Shown in pieces: positions 57,295 to 64,000 of a DNA stretch of 64,000 nucleotides; position 1 is the stretch's first letter; each line of letters starts with the position of its first letter. This stretch comes from Allodiplogaster sudhausi (Eukaryota > Nematoda > Chromadorea > Rhabditida > Diplogasteridae). The position numbers and the translations under genes are program-made. The DNA lies in contig CALZFC010000030.1 of the NCBI GenBank assembly GCA_945643635.1, positions 1,603,001 through 1,667,000 on the forward strand, given 5' to 3'. The notes under the pieces are model-generated. The model did no database searches. It was given only the letters and a program-made list of their open reading frames with translations, and was not told the DNA's origin.

Positions 57295-57832
57295 CTGCAA
57301 GAATTGACAGATTATTAATAAAGTCAATGAGTACCAAAGAGAAAATTTCAATCATTTTGAATTGTTCAGAAACATCAAAACATCTCTGTAAATGAAAACA
57401 GGCTAACTGACAGGTTTGTGGAAGGCCTGTCAGCATGCCTGTCGATCAGCCTTCCAAAAGCGCGCAGGAAGGCTTACTGGCAGGATTGTTTCGTTAGGTG
57501 CACTAGGTACTATTTGCAAATTCAAACACGCACCTTCTCATCCATCTGCACTATAATTTGTAAACATCACTTTGCATTGAGCACAACAATGAAACACACT
57601 TTATATCCGGCATTTTCTGATTTTTCAATTACAGCTTAAAAGACTTATTTGTAAGAAGGTTCATAGTCTAAGAATGAATATAAGTCTACAGTACTGTTCA
57701 AAATAAGAGTATACACAGAAAGTCAGCCTTAGAAATGACATAGAACGAACGGGAAAACGATTAAGCAACTATTTGACTTAATATGAGTTATTTTTTCAAA
57801 AGATTGACGATCATTCACAAAGCAATCACTAC

Positions 57833-58064
57833 CTATAATATTGCGCGCAAAGGCGGCATACATCGTGAGGGCGAGGCAGGGGATGGAGCACACGAAGAAG
57901 ATCTTCTTCCAGGTTTCCTTAGTTTGCTCAGCCGACTTCAGCTGGTGGTTCATACTCTCGCGGAAGCCGTCAAAGTTGTTCGAGTAGTAGAAGACGCCCG
58001 AGGATTGGCGGGCACTGGCATTGCGGAGCGGGGCGACCAGACGGGGAAGGCTCAGGGCGCCACG
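57833..58064 (-). pseudogene. Cytochrome c oxidase subunit 6A, N-terminal exon only
   Basis: One exon (TGTTTGTAG acceptor, GTAGTG donor) encodes an Arg/Ala-rich mitochondrial-targeting-like stretch (RGALSLPRLVAPLRNASARQ), then KETWKKIFFVCSIPCLALTM and YAAFARN. The WKKIFF..xxPxxALTMYAAF core is the membrane helix of COX6A. The expected following exon, with the conserved aromatic/PWGDG C-terminal part, is absent from the surrounding minus strand, and no initiator ATG exon is evident. The exon therefore looks truncated at both sides. Functional COX6A would sit in complex IV in the inner mitochondrial membrane. Confidence 0.6.
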
Positions 58065-58205
58065 CTACAAACACGAAATAACTACAATATACTCGTTCTC
58101 TGGAATAGAAAAAAACTAGAATGCTACAAAGAATTGGCCAGTTAAACTAACAGTCCGTAGTCGGATTGGTGATGGAGGGAAGCTCTCTTAGTGGACGCGG
58201 CCTAC

Positions 58206-58770
58206 TTATCCATCCGGCACGGCCAATCTCACTAAAGCAATCGCTTAGAAGAAAGGAAAAGAAGAGTGAAGGAAGCAGCATAATTACTATTTATTTATCT
58301 TCTTTTCATTCACAATTTTCAAACATTCCAAAAAGATACCTTTCGCGATTCTCAATTCGGCTCGGGAACAACGCCGTCCACTTGCCACGATCCTACAATT
58401 AGAAAAATCCTACAATTTCTCCCCTAACCTGGGTAATTCCTTCGCATCGATGCCGTACTTGGTCTTGAATCCCTCCGGTAAGTGATTACGACTGAGAGCA
58501 TCGAGCCAAAGTATGCCAATGCTCATGTTGAAGCTAGCGGCGAGCATCTAAATGACAAATGAACTACGATGCAAATTCTTATCTTCTTCTCTAATAACCT
58601 TGAGTACTATTTGGACATCCGGCAGCTGGACGACGGGGCATGCGCTAAATTAAAGTACGCACCTGAGCCGGATGGCAACGAGATGGGGTGCGAAGGTCTT
58701 CGAGGTGCTGATTAGCAGCAAGGCGTAGCGCCACTCGAAACGAACCGGCGTGCTTGCTCGCAATTCGCAT
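58206..58770 (-). CDS. Unknown multi-exon gene (internal to 3' exons)
   Basis: Exons 58673-58770 (FEWRYALLLISTSKTFAPH), 58599-58644 (ACPVVQLPDVQIVLK), 58429-58547 (MLAASFNMSIGILWLDALSR, FKTKYGIDAKELP) and 58340-58392 and 58206-58243 join in phase, ending AIALVRLAVPDG. An alternative reading of the last two exons (DRGKWTALFPSRIENRES.. ending TNPTTDC at 58147) is also open, so the 3' end is not settled. Family not recognised. It is directly upstream of the COX6A exon on the same strand and inside the same inverted-repeat segment. Confidence 0.4.
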
Positions 58771-59193
58771 CTAGCAACTAATAAGCAAATAATTATGCGA
58801 AAATGGCAATTGCAGGAGAACCAGAACGTGAAGAAACCACTCTATCAAAAAAGAAATCACAACAACCACTAAACTTGTCTAAACTTGTTCTCTAGGTGCA
58901 ATTTCAGAATTAGGCATTTTCGAAATTCTTGTCAGTTAGCCTTCCAACTCCTGTTGATAGGCCTTCCAACAGAAATTCCTGCCAATTGACCTTCCACTTT
59001 TTGCAATCCTACCAGTTAGCCTTCCCGGTGTGTACAATCTTGTCAGTTAGCCTTCTTTCGGGCAAACTCCTGTCAGTTAGCCTTGTTGTGTCAACAATCC
59101 TGTCAGTTGGCCTGTTTTCATTTACAGAGATGATTCTTTTATAAATTCCAGCGAGTTTCAGATTCAAAATTCACGGCGGGATTGTGTAGAAAC

Positions 59194-59302
59194 CAGGGAT
59201 GTATCGGAATAAAAATTTTCATAACGGAATTCGGAATTCGGAATTCGGAAGGCCCCCTTTCATAACGGAATTCGGAAATCGGAATTCGGAAGAGAAAAAA
59301 GG

Positions 59303-59336
<34 letters not shown>

Positions 59337-60753
59337 CTTCAAGTTTCAATAAGAAAAATGGTACTTTTTGTCTCTAACTTTTGGTCTTTCTGTCTCCGCA
59401 CTTTTGGCATAAATAAAACAACAGTGAGATTAGATGGTGTATGTGCTCTGCCGTGCCATTAAAATCTTGAGCGAAAGCTGAAGAAAATATTGTGAAATAT
59501 TTTTTTATTTACTTTTGTCCTCTCGGTTTTGAACAGTATCTCGCGCCCATGGAAAACTTCTACCAATTACAGCAAAAGGTGCAAAAAGTATATAAAATTA
59601 GTTCAGTAGAGGAGATATTTTCTTTACACAACTCATTTCCTCGCTCTGATCAGGCGAGCGATAATCGCTCTCAGCTCCTATCTCTTCCCACCCTATCGAT
59701 ATGGGAAAGTGAACTAAGTTCTCTATTTCACCAGACCTTGACGTCTCCTGCGTCGCTATCAAAGTATCTGTTGCCCTCATTGTCCACGTCGTCAGGAAGG
59801 CACACTGCTCAATTCGATGGACGAGGAGAACAACAGTCGCCTGGCCAAGCTGGCGGAGTGCCCCGACTGATTCACCGACACCCTCCTTAACATCTCCTCT
59901 CCCAGCTACTCCCCTCACTCCCAGGACAGTTTATCTATTACGCGTCGCGTCCGCAGTCGCATGCTGAACAGAGACAGAGAATCGGGAGAAGGAAACACGG
60001 GCAGTGATCGTCGGCTCAGTGGAGAAAGGCAGCAATAAGGAGTGATAATTCCATGCTCCTCCCCAGCCTTGCTGCTCCGTTACGAACGGCGTTCGTTCTC
60101 ACCTCTCTCCCTACGAACGGCGTTCGTTCTCACCTCTCTCCCTAGCCTTGCTGCTCCGTTACGAACGGCGTTCGTTCTCACCTCTCTCCCCATCTCTCTG
60201 GGAAACGTCAGCTGCCATCGGCACCCTCCAACTCGACAGTCCAACAAGGCCGAAGCGTCAGAAGAAATCTTGACTTTTGGAGAGGTCTGTATCTCGGGCC
60301 TCCAAGGGTCCTAGAGACCTAATCTTTTTTGATCGAGTTCCGTACTGTGCCTTGGCCCAAATCACTAACCGATCTACTTTAGACTCGATAACTTTATCAT
60401 TTCATTTTATGTCAGCACTTTATATGTTGTGAAGTTAGGAAATTTATTTCAGTTTTACCAAAATGCGCTTCCCAAAGGTTTTCCTCTTATGAAAGATCCG
60501 CAAAATATTTCATTATAATTTTGCCCGACTCAATATGAAAGCTTCATTAACATTTGGTCAAATTATCGTCAGTTTTTTTAGGGCTGGCTTTAGTTTTCTT
60601 CTTAGATTAATACATAAAATGTGCACTGCTGAGCTACAAAATTCCGAAAAAATTCCGAAGAAATGGCCTTCATAACGGAATTCGGAATTCGGAATTGGGA
60701 AGGCTTCCTTTCATAACGGATTTCGGAAATCGGAATTCGGAAGGGAAAAAAGG

Positions 60754-60790
<37 letters not shown>

Positions 60791-60803
60791 CGATACACCC
60801 CTG
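59194..60803. mobile_element. hAT-type element with perfect 8-bp target duplication
   Basis: The ends are CAGGGATGTATCGGAAT (59194) and, inverted, CAGGGGTGTATCGGAAT (60803). GTAGAAAC flanks both sides (59186-59193 and 60804-60811). CAGGG-type termini with 8-bp duplications define hAT elements. Subterminal regions are arrays of GGAATTC (about 59226-59335 and 60670-60790). The interior holds a 132-codon plus-strand frame (59492-59890) without a clear hAT transposase motif, so it is probably non-autonomous. Confidence 0.9.
60070..60190. repeat. Triplicated near-palindrome inside the hAT element
   Basis: TACGAACGGCGTTCGTTCTC followed by ACCTCTCTCCC occurs three times. The core ACGAACGGCGTTCGT is a near-perfect palindrome. 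Confidence 0.85.
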
Positions 60804-61276
60804 GTAGAAACCTTCGCCTGCGGCGCGGCGGCGTCGGCCGTGTTGGAAAGGACGGCAATGACGGCGTCCTTCTGGGCGAGCAGCGAGGCTTGGTAGGAGG
60901 CGACCAGCTCCTGGGCGGACTGCAAGGCAAAATGATCCTCTCAAGATTAGAATGCGAGAGGGCAAAACAGCAGAAATGAAAGGAAAGGCTGACTCCTTGG
61001 AGGGCAAGTGCCTTGGCCTTGTACTCGTCACCGGCGCTCTGGAACTCAACGCCGTACTGCTTGAGAAGCGCGGCCGGGTCGGCTTCGCCGAAGGCAGAGA
61101 CGGGAGGGACAGGAGCGTCTGCGGCGTTAGCGGGGGCTTCCGCGGCGGCGGGGGCAGCTTCGGGGGCGGCGGGGGCAGCGTCGATTGCAGCGTCAGCCAT
61201 GGAGAGAGGGAGCGAGGGGACGAGTGGAAGAGAAGGAAGTGAAGAGCTGTGAGTAAAATGACAGCCAGCGCTGCTT

Positions 61277-61286
61277 TTATATTGCC
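61277..61286 (-). promoter_or_regulatory. TATA box of the Ala-rich gene
   Basis: The minus strand reads AATATAAAAGCAGC about 75 bases before the ATG at 61200, in otherwise GC-poor sequence. Confidence 0.5.
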
Positions 61287-61845
61287 CAATTTGCACTTTG
61301 CCCTCATTTCTCGGAAGTGCATGAAAACTGCGCGGAATTTTACATTTGAACTAATTTCGTAACCTTTAAGGAAAATTATAATTAATTTGAAAATGGAAAC
61401 CGCATAAGAATTTTCGATTTCCAAGTTTATCGCACTTTCCAGGTTAAATCCAACCGAACTTCTCATGATGAATGTGATTGAGTAAACGTATCCCTAAAAA
61501 ATATCCTTACTTACATTCTATACATGCTCAAAATAAATTTTGACATCAGCAATCATGCTAATATATGCAATTAATCAAAAATATTTTTCATAAAATTATT
61601 TGAATATGATTTTCATAATGATAAGTGAATCTAGGAATAGATATAATAATTTCCTTCATTAACGAGTTAACTGAAAACAACAAATGTGTAAACTGTATTC
61701 AAGAGCACTTATTGAAATCGTGAAAAATGCCAGTTAACACATATTTTAATAACAAATATTAGGAAAGGACATTCGATACTCTTGAAAATTGTGAAACCAT
61801 GCGATAAATCGCGTAAGAAGTGCACAGAAAGATCATCGTGAGCAG

Positions 61846-61854
61846 TATAAAAAG
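61846..61854 (+). promoter_or_regulatory. TATA box of the minisatellite gene
   Basis: AGTATAAAAAGGGCCCGCGG lies 65 bases before the ATG at 61918. A TCTCAGTTTCG initiator-like sequence follows at about 61876, 25-30 bases downstream of the box, as expected for RNA polymerase II. Confidence 0.7.
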
Positions 61855-61917
61855 GGCCCGCGGCATTGGAACTCATCTCAGTTTCGACTCTCCACTCCGC
61901 TCTCAACTGCTCCGAAG

Positions 61918-62830
61918 ATGGCCTACAACTACGTTGTCAGCCTCCACTCTCTAAACCCTCACTCTTTTTTAATCCCCCCATATTTTTACCTAGGCTTACA
62001 CAAAATTTTACGCCTTTCTGTGCTTTTATTCCGGCTTTGCCTTGAATCCAAAAGCCTAGAAAACTTAATGCTCTCTTATTGCAGAACTCCGACGGGTATC
62101 AAGGGCACCAGGTCTACGTCCAGCAGCTCCACGTCAGGGATACCAGGCACCCGGTCACCAGATCCAGCAGGGTCAGGGACACCAGGCACCCGCTCACAAT
62201 CAGTACCTTCAGCAGACTCAGGGACACCAGGCCCACGTCCAGCAGCTCCACCAGGGTCAGGGATACCAGGCACCCGGTCACCAGATCCAACAGGGTCAGG
62301 GATACCAGGCACCCGCTCAGTACCTCCAGCAGGCTCAGGGACACCAGGCCCACGTCCAGCAGCTCCACCAGGGTCAGGGATCCCAGGCACCCGGTCACCA
62401 GATCTAGCAGGGTCAGGGATACCAGGCACCCGCTCAGTACCTTCAGCAGGCTAAGGGACACCAGGCCCACGTCCAGCAGCTCCACCAGGGTCAGGGATAC
62501 CAGGCACCCGGTCACCAGATCCAGCAGGGTCAGGGATACCAGGCACCCGCTCAGTACCTCCAGCAGGCTCAGGGACACCAGGCCCACGTCCAGCAGCTCC
62601 ACCAGGGTCAGGGATACCAGGCACCCGGTCACCAGATCCAGCAGGGTCAGGGATACCAGCCACCCGCTCAGTACCTCCAGCAGGCTCAGGGACACCAGGC
62701 CCACGTCCAGCAGCTCCACCAGGGTCAGGGATACCAGGCACCCGGTCACCAGATCCAGCAGGGTCAGGGATACCAGGCACCCGGTCACCAGATCCAGCAG
62801 GGTCAGGGATACCAGGCATTTAGCGAGTAA
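61918..62830 (+). CDS. Gln/Gly-rich tandem-repeat protein gene (frame changed near start)
   Basis: Exon 1 is short (ATGGCCTACAACTACGTT; MAYNYV). After an intron, the TTATTGCAG acceptor (to 62084) opens exon 2 with NSDGYQGHQVYVQQLH, matching the repeat consensus QGHQAHVQQLH. The next repeat lacks four bases (CCACGTCAGGG where other copies have CCACCAGGGTCAGGG), so the start frame then reads VRDTRHPVTRSS.. to 62840. The Gln/Gly frame (QGQGYQAPGHQIQ, QGQGYQAPAQYLQ, QAQGHQAHVQQLH) stays open to a TAA at 62830 but is no longer joined to the start. The TATA box, start and intron are convincing. The original product was probably a repetitive structural or cuticle-like protein. No signal peptide is visible. 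Whether the deletion is real or an assembly error is unknown. Confidence 0.65.
62120..62820 (+). repeat. 39-bp coding minisatellite, about 18 copies
   Basis: Three alternating 39-bp subtypes (A ..GGTCACCAGATCCAG, B ..GCTCAGTACCTCCAG, C ..CACGTCCAGCAGCTCCAC) form a 117-bp higher-order unit. The period is a multiple of three, so long open frames exist in five of the six frames. One copy carries six extra bases (in frame) and one lacks four. Confidence 0.9.
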
Positions 62831-62867
62831 AAATAAATAAAATGAATATAAATATAAATTGTACAGA

Positions 62868-64000
62868 TCATAAAACAACCGAAGGCTTATTGCTGGCAAT
62901 ATAATTGAATAGCTTCGCGGCACGGATAAAGAAGGAATGAGACCGAGCTTTCAATCGACTTGTTGGGTAAGCTAATTTAAACGAGAGGCCACGAGTTCGG
63001 GAATTACGGAAATAAAAGTGATGGGGGTGACTAAGGGACAGTTTTCTATGACCAAATATGAGGCGACGAGCCAATGTGAAATCAAAATCTTCCCGACGCG
63101 CTTTAAGAGAAGGGAGGGAGAGGATGCGGTTCCTTTCCTCACTAGAAGGGACGGATAATGCTGAATAGCCATAACATCGACGGAAAATAACGCGGGTAAA
63201 GTAATTCTGGACTCTTTCTAAAACGCGGATATGTTTTAATAAATGGGGAGAATAGACAGTAGTACAGTTTTCTAGTATGGAGCGTACGTAGATAGTGTAG
63301 GCAGATAAGAGTACACTCTTGTTACAAGTGCGGAGGGCCCGAAGAATAAGATATGCCTTTGCGAGGGCAGAATTGGCTATTTTATTACAATGAAGAGAAA
63401 ACGATAAGCGGTCATCGATAATAATGCCAAGATCGCGAATGGAAACGATGGAAGAGAGAGGAGTGCCACTAAGCGTATAAGCAATTCGCGGATTAGTTCT
63501 ACCGATATGCAAGACAAAGCACTTATCAGGAGCAAGGGGAAGCTGCCATGTGTCAGCCCAAAGAGAGACCACGTCAATGGCGGACTGGAGATCGGGATTG
63601 TTGTGAGACGGAGGAAAAGACCGAAATATTTTAAGATCATCCGCAAAGCAGCGAGAAGTTGCACCCTGAGCAGAGACTAGAGGAGGTAGGTCGGCAGTGT
63701 AAATGATGAAGAGGAGGGGGCCAATAACGGTGCCTTGAGGGATACCACTTATGACAGGACGGGGGCTTGAAAGAGTTCTACCTACACGAACAGCAAAAGA
63801 TCGGTTATCAAGAAAATTAGCTATCCAATTAACTATAACGGGTGGGAAAGAGAGACATTTGAGTTTATAAATAAGCTTTGGATGACTGACCCTATCGAAA
63901 GCTTTAGCATGGTCGAAGTATACAACGTCTGTGGCATGTCCTTGGTGCAAAGAATGGGTCCAGCGTTCTAAGCAATCTAATAATTGGAACTCTATAGAAC
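62868..64000 (-). mobile_element. Non-LTR retrotransposon reverse transcriptase (5' end beyond window)
   Basis: The frame is open from the right window edge to a stop at 62868-62870. It contains LLDCLERWTHSLHQGH, VVYFDHAKAFDRVSHPKL (first catalytic Asp), SGIPQGTVIGPLLFIIYTAD and SRCFADDLKIF (F-A-D-D, the YADD box), followed by LHIGRTNPR, IRDLGIIID and the C-terminal region with RSILENCTTVYSPH. This order is that of Jockey/CR1-like LINE enzymes. No frameshift or stop is seen in the visible 377 codons, and the C-terminus looks complete. The endonuclease part would lie outside the window. It ends only about 40 bases from the stop of the minisatellite gene on the other strand. Confidence 0.9.

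Larger units (their letters stand above)
57381..59132. mobile_element. 1.75-kb segment bounded by 34-bp inverted repeats
   Basis: Left CATCTCTGTAAATGAAAACA..GGCTAACTGACAGG (57381-57414) is matched in inverse, with one mismatch, at 59099-59132. Just inside both ends are repeated CTGTCAGTTAGCCTT-like motifs (about six on the right, three on the left), typical of subterminal transposase sites. Inside are exons of a truncated COX6A and of an unknown gene. No transposase and no clear target duplication. It may be one gene-carrying element or two small related MITEs. Confidence 0.5.
59164..61200 (-). pseudogene. Ala-rich protein gene interrupted by a hAT element
   Basis: Exon 1 (60994-61200) starts MADAAIDAAPAAPEAAPAAA and ends FQSAGDEYKAKALALQG. 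Exon 2 begins at 60919 (TTGCAG) with SAQELVASYQASLLAQKD and reaches AAAPQAKV, where the hAT element (59194-60803) is inserted. Removing it and one target copy restores a frame ending STQSRREF and TGA at 59164-59166. With the insertion, the frame reads into the element for about 75 residues. A TATATAAAAGC-like box on the minus strand lies about 75 bases before the ATG. No signal peptide; Ala/Pro-rich N-terminus then a helical region. Family unknown. A splice donor at AAGGTTTCT could still spare the protein. Confidence 0.6.

Noticed and set aside
62076..62923. Minus-strand repeat frames over the minisatellite
   Set aside because: They exist only because the 39-bp period keeps most frames open; promoter and intron evidence point to the plus strand.

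Overview
The window looks like invertebrate nuclear DNA, most likely from a nematode. The coding signal is broken into short exons by short introns with GT..AG borders. Protein families found are a DEG/ENaC channel, a tandem array of nematode-style serpentine chemoreceptors, a COX6A exon whose core resembles nematode COX6A as I remember it, a Ly6-like GPI protein, and many eukaryotic transposons. No bacterial operon, CRISPR array, rRNA or functional tRNA gene was seen. All gene models were spliced by eye, so exon borders may be off by a base or more.

Layout. 0.3-3.6 kb: a plus-strand, Cys-rich, probably secreted multi-exon gene. 4.5-12 kb and 24-32.3 kb: eight minus-strand copies of a gene-like unit (short acidic N-terminus, charged helix, two-membrane-segment exon), repeated about every 2-2.9 kb with conserved spacers. 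The block is split at 12.4-24 kb by a 160-bp tandem repeat, a minus-strand gene joining a P2X7 intracellular ('ballast') domain to a THAP zinc finger (14.67-15.95 kb), a pair of 430-bp direct repeats, a complete-looking DEG/ENaC gene (17.8-20.6 kb), a basic membrane-protein exon and a lipase-like fragment. 33.3-34.2 kb: a two-exon Ly6-like gene. 35.2-48.1 kb: five tandem seven-exon chemoreceptor copies; only the fourth reads open throughout.

48-55 kb is transposon-rich: a 1.9-kb foldback element, a tRNA-derived SINE, and a 3.6-kb PIF/Harbinger element with terminal inverted repeats, a DDE transposase and a convergent Myb/SANT-like gene. 55-64 kb is a gene-dense, more GC-rich stretch: a five-exon membrane protein, an unknown gene, a truncated COX6A exon (the last two inside an inverted-repeat-bounded segment), an Ala-rich gene interrupted by a 1.6-kb hAT element with a perfect 8-bp target duplication, a TATA-driven gene with about 18 copies of a 39-bp coding minisatellite, and a non-LTR retrotransposon reverse transcriptase running off the right edge.

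Themes are local gene-family expansion followed by decay (the eight-unit array and the chemoreceptors) and heavy transposon activity inside genes (hAT in a last exon, a SINE in an array exon, TTAA-type and other MITEs in array units and receptor introns). The most novel-looking item is the P2X7-ballast plus THAP gene; next are the eight-copy family, which I could not assign to anything known, and the minisatellite gene with a 4-base frame change at its start.
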